A DNA stretch of 64,000 bases from Burkholderia ambifaria (GCF_001443045.1 NZ_LKPJ01000032.1:24365-88364), one strand, 5' to 3'; positions 26,619 through 36,145 are shown, counted from the stretch's first letter. The notes: generated from the sequence alone by a model not told the origin. Program-made: numbers and translations.

Positions 26619-27182
26619 ATGGCATCAGACAAGGAACTCGCCGACTTTCTGGCGGGCGTCGAAAGGCGCGCGTTCAAGCAGGCTGCGTACGCCGTGCGTG
26701 ACGACGATGCGTCGCTCGACATCGTGCAGGACGCGATGATCAAGCTGGCGGAGAAATACGGCGACCGGCCGGCGGCCGAGCTGCCGCTGCTGTTCCAGCG
26801 GATCCTGCAGAACGCGATCCACGACTGGTTCCGCCGGCAGAAGGTCCGCAATACCTGGGTCACGCTCTTCTCGTCGCTCAACAACACGGACGACGACGAC
26901 TTCGATCCGCTGGAAACGCTCGAATCCGCGGACGACAATGCAGGGGTCGAGAGCACCGAGCACCGCCTCGAGCGGGAGCAGGTTCTGGCCCTGATCGACG
27001 AGGAAATCCAGAAACTTCCGACGCGTCAACGGGAAGCGTTCCTGATGCGTTATTGGGAAGATATGGATGTCGCCGAGACTGCCGCCGCAATGGGGTGCTC
27101 CGAAGGCAGCGTCAAGACGCACTGCTCGCGAGCCACCCACACCCTGGCGCAAGCGCTCAAGGCCAAAGGAATCACGCTATGA
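26619..27182 (+). CDS. RNA polymerase sigma factor, ECF-like
   Basis: 187 aa from the ATG at 26619 (MASDKELADFLAGVERRAF). Region 2 is around residues 15-80 (DDDASLDIVQDAMIKLAEKY) and region 4 at about 125-180 (LPTRQREAFLMRYWEDMDVAE, then the GCSEGSVKTHCSRA helix-turn-helix). An acidic linker DDDDFD joins them. A ribosome site is weak. The stop overlaps the next ATG (ATGA), so the following gene is translationally coupled and a candidate anti-sigma. A longer frame to 26397 would run into the ilvB promoter region. Confidence 0.88.
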   Translation: MASDKELADFLAGVERRAFKQAAYAVRDDDASLDIVQDAMIKLAEKYGDRPAAELPLLFQRILQNAIHDWFRRQKVRNTWVTLFSSLNNTDDDDFDPLETLESADDNAGVESTEHRLEREQVLALIDEEIQKLPTRQREAFLMRYWEDMDVAETAAAMGCSEGSVKTHCSRATHTLAQALKAKGITL

Positions 27183-27604
27183 GCTCCGCTCCCGTAAATC
27201 GAGAACACGAATTCGCGCTGAAGGTCCGCCGCGCGCTGGACGAACGTGCCGCGGCGCTGCCTGCCGCGACCACCGATCGCCTGGCCGTCGCGCGCCGGGC
27301 CGCGCTCGCGCGCAAGAAGCCTGAAGCCGCGACCGCGCCGGTGTTCGTGCCCGCCTTCGCCGGCGCAGCCGGCACATACGGCACGCCGCCCGCGAGCCGC
27401 CCGCAGTCATCGCTCGCGCGCCGCCTGCTGCGCGCCTGGCCGCTCGCGCTGCTGCTCGCGGGGCTCGTCGGCATCGCCTACTGGGAAGACATGCAGCGCA
27501 CCGCCGAACTCGCCGACATCGACGCGGCGATGCTCAGCGACGACCTGCCGCTCAACGCGTATCTCGATCACGGGTTCAACGCGTATCTTTCGCACGCACG
27601 CTAA
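27179..27604 (+). CDS. DUF3619 family membrane protein, possible anti-sigma factor
   Basis: 141 aa from the ATG that overlaps the sigma factor stop. The N-terminal half is charged (EHEFALKVRRALDERAAALP), then an Ala/Pro-rich linker, one membrane helix (LLRAWPLALLLAGLVGIAYW) and a short C-terminal tail. A cytoplasmic N-terminus with one helix, coupled to a sigma factor, fits an anti-sigma role, but this is only inferred from layout. Confidence 0.75.
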   Translation: MSSAPVNREHEFALKVRRALDERAAALPAATTDRLAVARRAALARKKPEAATAPVFVPAFAGAAGTYGTPPASRPQSSLARRLLRAWPLALLLAGLVGIAYWEDMQRTAELADIDAAMLSDDLPLNAYLDHGFNAYLSHAR

Positions 27605-27630
27605 CAGACAATAACGAGGGGATCGCACGG

Positions 27631-28395
27631 GTGAGTCAGAAACGGGGCCTGGCCGTATTTTTCGGATGCGTGATCGCGATCGCCGTTTCCTACGTCGCCA
27701 CCTATTCCCGATTCAACCCGCCGCCCGCGACGGTCTCCGCCGCGGCCAGCAGCGCGCCCGCGCCGACCTCGGCCGCCACCGGGCTGACCACCGAACTCGC
27801 GCCGCTGCCCCTGCCGCTGCCGGCCGCCAACGGCCCGCTGTCGTGGGCGCGGCTCACGCCCGCGCAACACGCGGCGCTCGCGCCGTTCGCCGACCAGTGG
27901 GACGGCTTCAGCGACGCTCGCAAACGCAAATGGCTGAAAATCGCATCGCGTTTCGCGAAATTGACGCCTGATGAGCAGAAGCACCTGCAGGACCGGATGT
28001 CCGAATGGGCGCGGATGACGCCCGAGCAGCGCCGCGTCGCGCGCGAGAATTACCAGAGCGCGAAGGAACTGTCCGCGCAGGCGCGCGAGCGTGCGTGGAA
28101 GGCTTACCAGCAGTTGCCCGAAGAACAGAAGCAACGCCTCGCCGCGACCGAGCGCCGCCGCCGGCCGAGCGTCGTCAGCGCGCCGCCGACCGTCGCCGAC
28201 CGTGACGTGCGCCGTCTCGTCAATTCGCACGAGCATCCGGCGAGCAACCCTGCTCCGGCATCGGTACCCGCATCGGCCGGTGCCGGCGCGCCACCCGTCG
28301 CGTCGTCCACGTCCGGCACCGCGCCCGCACCCGCACCGGCTGTCGTCACGCCCGTGTCGCCGGCCGACGCGCCGTCGATGTTCAAGGGTTCCTGA
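27631..28395 (+). CDS. DUF3106 domain protein, probably periplasmic
   Basis: 254 aa from a GTG at 27631, with GAGGGG upstream. One N-terminal hydrophobic segment (LAVFFGCVIAIAVSYVA) is followed by an Ala/Pro linker. The repeated LTPAQ...F..W...RKRK...A.RF..LTPDEQ pattern at about residues 70-170 contains many W and charged helices, which is DUF3106. The tail is Ala/Pro-rich. Function unknown; likely cotranscribed with the sigma factor. Confidence 0.75.
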   Translation: MSQKRGLAVFFGCVIAIAVSYVATYSRFNPPPATVSAAASSAPAPTSAATGLTTELAPLPLPLPAANGPLSWARLTPAQHAALAPFADQWDGFSDARKRKWLKIASRFAKLTPDEQKHLQDRMSEWARMTPEQRRVARENYQSAKELSAQARERAWKAYQQLPEEQKQRLAATERRRRPSVVSAPPTVADRDVRRLVNSHEHPASNPAPASVPASAGAGAPPVASSTSGTAPAPAPAVVTPVSPADAPSMFKGS

Positions 28396-28401
28396 GCGGC
28401 C

Positions 28402-28911
28402 GTGGCGAGCGCCCCCGCACCCGAGGCTCCGGCCGTCACCGCGCCGTCCGTGCGGCGGCGCCTCGCGGCGCTGCTGTACGAAGCCGTGCTGCTGTTCGGC
28501 GTCGTGTTCTTCGCGGGCCTCGCGTTCAGCCTCGCGACGCAGCAGCGCAACGGCCTCGTTCATCACAACCTCCTCGCCGCCTGGATCGCGCTCGTCGTCG
28601 GCGCGTACTTCGTCTGGTTCTGGACCCACAGCGGCCAGACGCTGCCGATGAAGACCTGGCGGCTGCGGCTCGAGTCGTCGAGCGGCCGGCCGCTGAACGC
28701 CGCGCATGCACTCGTCCGCTATGCGCTCGGCTGGCTGTGGTTCCTGCCGCCGCTCGCGCTGCATCCGCTGCTCGGCCTGTCGGTGCCCGTCACGCTCGCG
28801 CTCGCCGGCGCTTGGATCGCCGCGTGGGCCGGCGCCGCCCGCCTGCACGCCGGTCGCCAGTTCCCGCACGATCGCCTCGCGCGCACGCGCGTCGTCGCGA
28901 TTCCGCGCTGA
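28402..28911 (+). CDS. RDD family membrane protein
   Basis: 169 aa from a GTG seven nt after the previous stop. Begins with the RDD-type segment RRRLAALLYEAVLLFGVVFF, and has about four helices with GQTLPMKTWRLRLES between them, the common RDD pattern. Substrate unknown. Last gene of the sigma-factor operon. Confidence 0.8.
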   Translation: MASAPAPEAPAVTAPSVRRRLAALLYEAVLLFGVVFFAGLAFSLATQQRNGLVHHNLLAAWIALVVGAYFVWFWTHSGQTLPMKTWRLRLESSSGRPLNAAHALVRYALGWLWFLPPLALHPLLGLSVPVTLALAGAWIAAWAGAARLHAGRQFPHDRLARTRVVAIPR

Positions 28912-29174
28912 CGCGCCGCGCGGTCCGCACGACCGCGGCCGGCTCCCCCGCCTGCGCGCATCCGCCAGACGAAACCCGTCGAAAACGCCTGCACGACCGC
29001 CCCGCGCGGCTTTCCCTATAGCGGCAGGCCGGTCGGTTCGGCACGTTACACAACGCCACCGCATTCACTGCTAAACACGCCGCAACGACAGTAATAAGAA
29101 CGTCTCGTGACTGTCACGGCATGGTCACGCCCGCATGGCGCAATGCCGGTAATGTCAACCGGCGCGAGTCATGC
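28912..29174. other. Intergenic stretch with a 13-nt palindrome
   Basis: About 260 nt without a gene. CGTGACTGTCACG (29106-29118) is a near-perfect inverted repeat just upstream of the phosphoesterase gene and may be an operator. No terminator stem with a T tract was found. Confidence 0.4.
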
Positions 29175-30110
29175 ATGGGCCAGAAAACGTCCGCGACCTC
29201 CCTGTTCCGTCAACCGCTCGGCGCACGCGCCGTCACCGCCTTCCCGTCCGGCTCGGCTGCAACCGATGCCCTTTCGTCGCACGAGCCGACGGCCGCGCAC
29301 GCTACGCATGGCGACCCCGAACCGTCCACGCATCGCTACCGCACGATCTGGCTGTCCGACATCCATCTCGGCTCCAGCGGCTGCCAGGCGCCGTACCTGC
29401 TCGACTTCCTGCGCCACAACGATTCGGAGTACCTGTACCTCGTCGGCGACATCATCGACGGCTGGCAGCTGAAGAAGGGCTGGTACTGGCCGCAGGCGCA
29501 CAACGACGTCGTCCAGAAGATCCTGCGCAAGGCGCGCAAGGGCACGCAGGTGGTCTACATCCCCGGCAACCACGACGAAGGCGCGCGGCAATTCTGCGAC
29601 CTCGCGTTCGGCGACATCCAGGTGCGCGGCGAGGCGTTTCACACGACGCTCGCGGGCAAACGTTTGTGGATCGTACACGGCGACCTGTTCGACGGCGTGA
29701 TCCAGCACGCGAAATGGCTCGCGTATCTCGGCGACACGCTCTACACGCTGATCCTCGTGCTGAACCGCTGGTTCAACCGGATCCGCAGCCGGCTCGGCTT
29801 CCAGTACTGGTCGCTGTCGCAGTACCTGAAGCACCAGGTGAAGAACGCGGTGAACTTCATCTCGCAGTTCGAGACCGTGATGACCGACGAAGCGCGCCGC
29901 CGCGGCTGCGACGGCGTCGTGTGCGGGCACATCCACAAGGCGGAGATCCGCGACATCGACGGCGTGCTGTACTGCAACGACGGCGACTGGGTCGAGAGCC
30001 TGTCCGCGCTCGTCGAAACGATGGAAGGCGAACTGAAGATCGTCTACTGGACGGCGATGCGCACCGCGCCGTCCGCCGCCCCGTCGCGCAAGGCCAAGGC
30101 CACCGCCTGA
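29175..30110 (+). CDS. Metallophosphoesterase, UDP-2,3-diacylglucosamine diphosphatase-like (LpxH family)
   Basis: 311 aa from the ATG at 29175; an ATG at 29121 in the same frame could add 18 residues and neither has a strong ribosome site. Calcineurin-like metal motifs are all present: SDIHLGS, GDIIDGW, GNHDE, HGDLFDG and CGHIHKAEI. Relatives act on lipid A precursors or other diphosphate lipids, but true LpxH is shorter, so the substrate is open. The next genes, a glycosyltransferase and DgkA, point to envelope lipid metabolism. Confidence 0.82.
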   Translation: MGQKTSATSLFRQPLGARAVTAFPSGSAATDALSSHEPTAAHATHGDPEPSTHRYRTIWLSDIHLGSSGCQAPYLLDFLRHNDSEYLYLVGDIIDGWQLKKGWYWPQAHNDVVQKILRKARKGTQVVYIPGNHDEGARQFCDLAFGDIQVRGEAFHTTLAGKRLWIVHGDLFDGVIQHAKWLAYLGDTLYTLILVLNRWFNRIRSRLGFQYWSLSQYLKHQVKNAVNFISQFETVMTDEARRRGCDGVVCGHIHKAEIRDIDGVLYCNDGDWVESLSALVETMEGELKIVYWTAMRTAPSAAPSRKAKATA

Positions 30111-30143
30111 CACAACAACCCCACTTACAGGACACATGCCGCG

Positions 30144-31178
30144 ATGAAGATCATGATCGTCACCGATGCGTGGGAACCGCAGGTCAACGGCGTCGTGCGA
30201 ACGCTGAAGAGCACTTCCCGCGAACTCACCGCGCTCGGCCACCGGGTCGAAATGCTGACGCCGCTGGAATTCCGCACGGTGCCCTGCCCGACCTATCCCG
30301 AGATTCGCCTGTCGATCCTGCCGTACCGCAAGCTGCGCGCCCGCATCGATGCGTTCGGACCCGACGCGCTGCACATCGCAACCGAAGGCCCGCTCGGCCT
30401 CGCCGCGCGACGCTATGCACGCGCGCGCAAGCTGCCGTACACGACCGCATATCACACGCGCTTTCCGGAATACGTGCAGGCGCGCTTCGGCATCCCGCTG
30501 TCGGCGACCTACAAGTTCCTGCACTGGTTCCACGGGCCGTCGCTCGCGGTGATGGCGCCGACTCCGGTCGTGAAGCAGGATCTCGAAAAGTTCGGCTTCA
30601 CGAACGTCGTGCTGTGGACGCGCGGCGTCGATCTCGACATCTTCCGGCCGATGGAGTCGAAGGTGCTCAATACCGCACGGCCGATCTTCCTGTACGTGGG
30701 CCGCGTCGCGATCGAGAAGAACGTCGAGGCGTTCCTGCGTCTCGACCTGCCCGGCTCGAAGTGGGTCGCAGGCGAAGGCCCGGCGCTCGCCGAGCTGAAA
30801 TCGCGCTATCCGGAAGCGAACTATCTCGGCGTACTGTCGCAAGCCGAGCTCGCCAAGGTGTATGCTGCGGCCGACGTGTTCGTGTTCCCGAGTCGCACCG
30901 ACACGTTCGGCCTCGTGCTGCTGGAGGCGCTCGCGTGCGGCACGCCGGTCGCCGCGTACCCCGTGACGGGCCCGATCGACGTGCTCGCGGGGGGCGATGC
31001 CGGCGCGATGCACGAAGACCTGCAGGAAGCCTGCCTCGAGGCGCTGAAGATCGAACGCGAGACTGCCCGCGCGTGGGCCGAGCGCTTCTCGTGGCGCGCG
31101 GCATCCGAGCAGTTCGCGTCGCATCTGAAGCCGCTGCCGAAGACCGCGTACTCGCCCGCCGAAGGTGCCGCCGTTTGA
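30144..31178 (+). CDS. Glycosyltransferase family 4 (GT-B fold)
   Basis: 344 aa. N-terminal domain MKIMIVTDAWEPQVNGVVRTL; the C-terminal donor domain has FLYVGRVAIEKNV, EGPALAEL and FPSRTDTFGLVLLEALACGTPV, with the EX7E-type residues. It resembles MgtA/SqdX enzymes that glycosylate diacylglycerol. Adjacent to a diacylglycerol kinase and an LpxH-like enzyme, so a glycolipid is likely. Its TGA overlaps the dgkA TTG. Confidence 0.85.
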   Translation: MKIMIVTDAWEPQVNGVVRTLKSTSRELTALGHRVEMLTPLEFRTVPCPTYPEIRLSILPYRKLRARIDAFGPDALHIATEGPLGLAARRYARARKLPYTTAYHTRFPEYVQARFGIPLSATYKFLHWFHGPSLAVMAPTPVVKQDLEKFGFTNVVLWTRGVDLDIFRPMESKVLNTARPIFLYVGRVAIEKNVEAFLRLDLPGSKWVAGEGPALAELKSRYPEANYLGVLSQAELAKVYAAADVFVFPSRTDTFGLVLLEALACGTPVAAYPVTGPIDVLAGGDAGAMHEDLQEACLEALKIERETARAWAERFSWRAASEQFASHLKPLPKTAYSPAEGAAV

Positions 31179-31711
31179 AACGAGACCTGAACGACAAGAA
31201 CCCGCCCCCTGCCGCGACCGCGCAACTGCATCGTCCGTTCGACGAAGAAGAGCCGCACGCCGACGCGGACGTGCACACGCACGAACCGCTCGGCCCCGAC
31301 GATCGTCTGGCACCGCTGCCGCCGAACCCGTACAAGCGCCACCGGGGCATCACGCGCGCGTGGTACGCGCTCAAGCATTCGCTGAACGGGTTTCGCGTCG
31401 CGATCCGCGAGGAAAGCGCGTTTCGGCAGGAACTCACGCTCGCCGTGCTGATGCTGCCGATCGCTGCGTTCTCACCGGTCCCGGCCGCATCGCGCGCGCT
31501 GCTGATCGCGTCGGTGCTGCTCGTGCTGATCGTCGAGCTGCTGAACTCGAGCCTCGAGGCCGCGATCGACCGCATCTCGCTCGAGCGCCACGAACTGTCG
31601 AAGCGCGCGAAGGACCTCGGCAGCGCGGCGGTCACGGTCGCGCTGTTCGCATGCGTGACGACGTGGGGCTTCGTGCTCGGCCCGGTCGTCGCGCGCTGGC
31701 TCGGCTTCTAG
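31175..31711 (+). CDS. dgkA: Diacylglycerol kinase
   Basis: Small membrane kinase recycling diacylglycerol to phosphatidic acid. 178 aa from a TTG at 31175 that overlaps the previous stop, with GAAGGTG upstream; no ATG lies before the conserved domain. The C-terminal 120 residues match DgkA (ALKHSLNGFRVAIREESAFRQE and IVELLNSSLEAAIDRISLE), with three helices. The N-terminal 55 residues are an unusual acidic, His/Asp-rich extension. Confidence 0.88.
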   Translation: MKRDLNDKNPPPAATAQLHRPFDEEEPHADADVHTHEPLGPDDRLAPLPPNPYKRHRGITRAWYALKHSLNGFRVAIREESAFRQELTLAVLMLPIAAFSPVPAASRALLIASVLLVLIVELLNSSLEAAIDRISLERHELSKRAKDLGSAAVTVALFACVTTWGFVLGPVVARWLGF

Positions 31712-31802
31712 CGCGCCCTCGGCATCGCCGGCGTGCGGCGGTGCACCATGCGCGGAACGCATCGCGATCACGAAATGCGCCCGTTGTAAGGAAACAGCGG
31801 TT

Positions 31803-31808
31803 TATAAT
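31803..31808 (+). promoter_or_regulatory. Possible -10 element of the TetR gene
   Basis: TATAAT about 95 nt before the TetR start, with no convincing -35 at 17 bp. The 31712-31902 gap holds no gene. Confidence 0.35.
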
Positions 31809-31902
31809 CGGCCGCTAGACTTAGAACAGCAACCCGCGCCGGACGAATCTCGCAGCATCGATTGCAGCGCCTGCCAGTCCGGCACACACAGGGCCGGACG
31901 AC

Positions 31903-32658
31903 ATGGAAGCGAAACCTCCCCGCCGCACGCGCGAACGGATTCTCGAGTTGTCGTTGAAACTCTTCAACGAGATCGGCGAGCCGAACGTCACGACCACGAC
32001 GATCGCCGAGGAAATGGAAATCAGTCCAGGCAACCTGTACTACCATTTCCGCAACAAGGACGACATCATCAACAGCATCTTCGCGCAGTTCGAGCAGCAG
32101 ATCGAACGGCGGTTGCGCTTCCCCGAAGATCACCGTCCGACGATCGACGAGACCTGGTCGTACCTGCAGTACATGGCCGACTTCATGTGGACCTACCGGT
32201 TCCTGTATCGCGACCTCAACGACCTGCTCGCGCGCAACCGCACGCTCGAGACGCACTTCAAGCAGATCATCAGCCACAAGGTGCGCTTCGCGCACGACAT
32301 GTGCGAACTGCTCGTGTCCGACGCCGAAATGGTCGCGACGCCCGCCGAGATCGAAGTCATCGCCACCAACATGGCCGTGATCTCGACGTACTGGCTGTCG
32401 TATCAGTACGTGATGCATCCGCGCAAATACAACGACCAGGACGCGATCCGCGAAGAGCTGCATCAGGTGAGCATGCACGTGATCTCGGTGATGGCCCCGT
32501 ACCTGCGCGGCCGTTCGCGCCAGCTGTTCGACGATCTCGTCTCCGGCAAGCTGCCCAAGCGCGAGTTCACCGACTACCTGCCGCCGCGCGACGGTTCGCC
32601 GCGCCCCGCGGGCAGTCCGGTCGCCGCCAGGCCCGCGGCGAAGGATACGAAGCAATGA
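31903..32658 (+). CDS. TetR family transcriptional regulator
   Basis: 251 aa. HTH at residues about 8-60 (RRTRERILELSLKLFNEIGE...TTTIAEEMEISPGNLYYHFRNKDDII). The C-terminal ligand domain is Trp/Tyr-rich (WSYLQYMADFMWTYRFLYRDL), so a hydrophobic or lipid ligand is possible. Its stop overlaps the LOG gene start (ATGA). Confidence 0.88.
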   Translation: MEAKPPRRTRERILELSLKLFNEIGEPNVTTTTIAEEMEISPGNLYYHFRNKDDIINSIFAQFEQQIERRLRFPEDHRPTIDETWSYLQYMADFMWTYRFLYRDLNDLLARNRTLETHFKQIISHKVRFAHDMCELLVSDAEMVATPAEIEVIATNMAVISTYWLSYQYVMHPRKYNDQDAIREELHQVSMHVISVMAPYLRGRSRQLFDDLVSGKLPKREFTDYLPPRDGSPRPAGSPVAARPAAKDTKQ

Positions 32659-33236
32659 AGGCAGTCTGTGTTTATTGCGGGTCGTCGTCCGGCGTGCGGC
32701 CCGTCTATGCGGACGCCGCGCGCGCATTCGGCCGCGCACTCGTCGATGCGGGCCTGACACTCGTCTACGGCGGCGGCCGTGTCGGCCTGATGGGCGTGAT
32801 CGCCGATGAAGTGATGGCGGCCGGCGGCCGTGCGGTCGGCGTGATCCCCGAACTGCTGGTCGACAAGGAAGTCGGTCATACCGGGCTGTCCGAGCTGCAT
32901 GTCGTGCCCGACATGCACCACCGCAAGAAGATGATGGCCGACCTCGCCGACGCGTTCGTCGCGATGCCCGGCGGTGCCGGCACGCTCGAGGAACTGTTCG
33001 AGGTCTATACGTGGGCGCAGCTCGGCTATCACCGCAAGCCCGTCGCGCTGTACAACATCGATTCGTTCTACGATCCGCTGATCGCGCTGCTGCGCCATAC
33101 GGTCGACGAAGGCTTCATGCGTCCGGCCTACTTCGACGCGCTGTGCATCGACTCCGAACCGGTCGCGCTGATCGAGCAGCTGCGCCGCTACCAGCCGCCC
33201 GCCCTCGACAAGTGGGCGCCCGACGCCGCCAAGTAA
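32655..33236 (+). CDS. LOG family protein (TIGR00730; nucleotide 5'-monophosphate phosphoribohydrolase)
   Basis: 193 aa from the ATG that overlaps the TetR stop. Contains GGGRVGLMG and PGGAGTLEELFE, the signature of Lonely-Guy enzymes, which release bases from nucleotides. Natural substrate in bacteria is uncertain. Part of the TetR-LOG-SDR operon. Confidence 0.9.
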   Translation: MKAVCVYCGSSSGVRPVYADAARAFGRALVDAGLTLVYGGGRVGLMGVIADEVMAAGGRAVGVIPELLVDKEVGHTGLSELHVVPDMHHRKKMMADLADAFVAMPGGAGTLEELFEVYTWAQLGYHRKPVALYNIDSFYDPLIALLRHTVDEGFMRPAYFDALCIDSEPVALIEQLRRYQPPALDKWAPDAAK

Positions 33237-33258
33237 CGCTCATCGGGAGCCCCGCGCG

Positions 33259-34020
33259 ATGCCCGCACCGTCCGATCGCAAGGCCGTCCTCATCACCGGC
33301 GCGAGCCGCGGCATCGGCCGCGCGACCGCCGTGCTCGCCGCCGAGCGCGGCTGGGACGTCGGCATCAACTACGCGCGCGACGCGGCGGCAGCCGAACTGA
33401 CCGCGCAAGCCGTTCGCGACGCCGGCGCACGCGCGTGCGTCGTCGCCGGCGACGTCGCGGACGAAGCGGACGTCATCGCGATGTTCGACGCCGTCACGGC
33501 GACGTTCGGCCGCCTCGACGCGCTCGTCAACAATGCGGGGATCGTCGCGCCGTCGATGCCGCTTGCCGACATGACGGTCGACCGACTGCGGCGGATGTTC
33601 GACACCAACGTGCTCGGCGCCTACCTGTGCGCGCGCGAAGCCGCGCGCCGGCTGTCCACCGATCGCGGCGGGCGCGGCGGCGCGATCGTCAACGTGTCGT
33701 CGATCGCGTCCCGGCTCGGTTCGCCGAACGAATATGTCGACTACGCGGGCTCGAAGGGCGCGGTCGATTCGCTGACGATCGGCCTCGCGAAGGAACTCGG
33801 CCCGCACGGCGTGCGCGTCAATGCGGTACGCCCCGGCCTGATCGAAACCGAGATCCATGCGAGCGGCGGCCAGCCCGGCCGCGCGGCGCGCCTCGGCGCG
33901 CAGTCCCCGCTCGGCCGCGCGGGCGAAGCGCAGGAGATCGCCGAAGCGATCGTCTGGCTGCTCGGCGATGCGGCGTCCTACACGACGGGCGCCCTGCTCG
34001 ACGTCGGCGGCGGCCGATAA
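33259..34020 (+). CDS. SDR family oxidoreductase (FabG-like)
   Basis: 253 aa. Rossmann motif TGASRGIG, NNAG, catalytic Ser/Tyr/Lys in NVSSIAS and YVDYAGSKGAV, and the C-terminal TGALLDVGGGR. NADP(H)-dependent reductase; substrate not predictable. 22 nt after the LOG gene. Confidence 0.88.
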   Translation: MPAPSDRKAVLITGASRGIGRATAVLAAERGWDVGINYARDAAAAELTAQAVRDAGARACVVAGDVADEADVIAMFDAVTATFGRLDALVNNAGIVAPSMPLADMTVDRLRRMFDTNVLGAYLCAREAARRLSTDRGGRGGAIVNVSSIASRLGSPNEYVDYAGSKGAVDSLTIGLAKELGPHGVRVNAVRPGLIETEIHASGGQPGRAARLGAQSPLGRAGEAQEIAEAIVWLLGDAASYTTGALLDVGGGR

Positions 34021-34207
34021 CCACCCTCGACGGCGCCGACATGCGCCGACTGAAACATTCCGCAGTCACGGCACGACAAATCTCCACAATATCGCGACAG
34101 TTTCAGTAAACATCCGTAACAATTCCATGCTCTACTAGCGCCAAGCCAAAACAGCCGGTCATCCGACTGTCATTTCGCCTTGATGCGCCCCTTATTGGTC
34201 CCGGCCC

Positions 34208-36145
34208 ATGTCGCCGGACCGGCTTGACCCGACCGAGATCTTTTCCATGCCAGGAGCAGCAGCACCCGGCCGGCGACGCACGTCCTCCGTGCCCGCTTCG
34301 GCTACGCACGCCCGATCAGCCGCCGATCCCGACCTCAGCGCGACGCTGAATGCCGCCGGCACGCCTGCCGTGGCCGGTGCCCCCGCGACGAATGCCGCCC
34401 GTGATCGCGTCCTGCGCCTCGGCTGGCGCGTATGGCTGCTGGTCGCCGCGCTGGTCTGCGCGTATACGCTGCCAGGCGTGCTCGGCCACGATCCGTGGAA
34501 GCAGGACGAAACCTATACGTTCGGCATCATCCAGCACATGCTCGAGACGGGCGACTTCGTCGTGCCGACCAACGCCGGCCTGCCCTTCATGGAAAAGCCG
34601 CCGCTCTACGCGTGGGTCGCGACGAGTCTTGCGTGGCTGCTGCAGCGCGTGATGCCGCTGCACGACGCCGCGCGGCTCGCGAGCGCACTGTTCGCCGCGC
34701 TTGCGTTCGGCTTCATCGCACGCGCGGCACGCAGTGCCAGCCGGGCCGACGGCTGGCTCGACCTGCGCGTGATCGGCCCCGTCGTGCTGAGCGCAGGCAC
34801 GCTGGTCGTCATCAAGCACGTGCACGACATGATGACGGACGTCGCGCTGTTCGCCGGCACCGCGATGGGCTTCTGCGGACTGCTCGAGCTCGTGATGCAG
34901 CACGTCGCGCGCGCACGGCAGATGCGCCACGGGCTGCCGGTGCAGCCGTCAGGCCGCTGGGCCGCGCCGATCTTCGGCGCGGGCGTCGGCATCGCGCTGA
35001 TGACGAAGGGGCTGTTCGTGCCGCTCGTGTTCGCGGCCACGCTCATGGGCGCGCTGGTGCTCTACCCCGCCTGCCGTACGCGCGCGTTCGCACGCTCGCT
35101 CGGTGTCGCCGCGCTCGTGTTCGCGCCGTTCGCGCTCATCTGGCCGACCGCGCTGTTCCTGCGCTCCGAGACCCTGTTCATGACGTGGTTCTGGGACAAC
35201 AACGTCGGCCGCTTCTTCGGCTTCTCGGTACCGGAGCTCGGCGCGGAAAACGACAAGCCGTTCTTCATCCTGCGTGCGTTCCTGCTCATCGGCTTCCCGG
35301 TCGCGCCGCTCGCGATCGCCGCGCTGGCGCGCGGCGCATGGCGCGAGTGGCGTACGCCGCGCATCGCGCTGCCCGTGCTGTTCGCCAGCATCGGCCTCGC
35401 GGTGCTGCTAGTGTCCGCGACCTCGCGCCAGCTCTACATCCTGCCGTTCTTCGCGCCGCTCGCGCTGGTCGCCGCGCAGGCGATCGAACGCCTGCCGCGC
35501 GGGCTGCATCTCGCGTGGGATTACCTGAGCCGGCTGCTGTTCGGTATCGTCGTCGCGCTCGCGTGGGTGATCTGGGCGGTGATGGCCGATCCGGGCGCAT
35601 CGCGTGCAAGCCTCGCGCCGCTCGGCCGCTGGCTGCCGCTCGACTGGACGATGCCGATCGTGCCCGGGTTGGTGATCGGCGCGCTGGTGCTGACGCTCGG
35701 CTGGCTGTGGCTGCTGCCGAAGCTGCGCACGACCGGCCTGTGGCGCGGCGTGCTGTCGTGGGGCGCAGGCGCGCTGGTCGCGTGGGGCCTCGTGTACACG
35801 CTGCTGCTGCCGTGGCTCGACGTCGCCAAGAGCTACCGGTCGGTGTTCGACGACCTGAACGCGCACCTGGCGCTCGAGTGGAGCGACGGCGACTGCATGG
35901 CGAGCCTGCATGGGCTCGGCGAATCGGAAGCGCCGATGCTGTACTACTTCTCCGGAATCCAGCACACGCCGATCGACGACGCGGAGACGACGCGCTGCAC
36001 GTGGATGATCGTCCAGGGCGTGCGGGCCGTCGATCCGGCGCCCGGCAGCGAATGGAAACTGTTCTGGACCGGCGCGCGCCCGGGCGACGACGAGGAACTG
36101 CTGCGCGTCTACGTGCGCACGCCCGAAAAACACGAAGCGCGGTGA
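34208..36145 (+). CDS. ArnT/PMT-like integral membrane glycosyltransferase
   Basis: 645 aa with about 10-12 hydrophobic helices. The first periplasmic loop has the acidic motif DPWKQDETYT, typical of GT-C enzymes such as ArnT that use lipid-linked sugar donors. The C-terminal periplasmic part is shorter than in ArnT and no arn genes are near, so the acceptor is unknown. An ATG at 34247 in the same frame is an alternative start. Gap 34021-34207 shows no gene. Confidence 0.82.
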   Translation: MSPDRLDPTEIFSMPGAAAPGRRRTSSVPASATHARSAADPDLSATLNAAGTPAVAGAPATNAARDRVLRLGWRVWLLVAALVCAYTLPGVLGHDPWKQDETYTFGIIQHMLETGDFVVPTNAGLPFMEKPPLYAWVATSLAWLLQRVMPLHDAARLASALFAALAFGFIARAARSASRADGWLDLRVIGPVVLSAGTLVVIKHVHDMMTDVALFAGTAMGFCGLLELVMQHVARARQMRHGLPVQPSGRWAAPIFGAGVGIALMTKGLFVPLVFAATLMGALVLYPACRTRAFARSLGVAALVFAPFALIWPTALFLRSETLFMTWFWDNNVGRFFGFSVPELGAENDKPFFILRAFLLIGFPVAPLAIAALARGAWREWRTPRIALPVLFASIGLAVLLVSATSRQLYILPFFAPLALVAAQAIERLPRGLHLAWDYLSRLLFGIVVALAWVIWAVMADPGASRASLAPLGRWLPLDWTMPIVPGLVIGALVLTLGWLWLLPKLRTTGLWRGVLSWGAGALVAWGLVYTLLLPWLDVAKSYRSVFDDLNAHLALEWSDGDCMASLHGLGESEAPMLYYFSGIQHTPIDDAETTRCTWMIVQGVRAVDPAPGSEWKLFWTGARPGDDEELLRVYVRTPEKHEAR

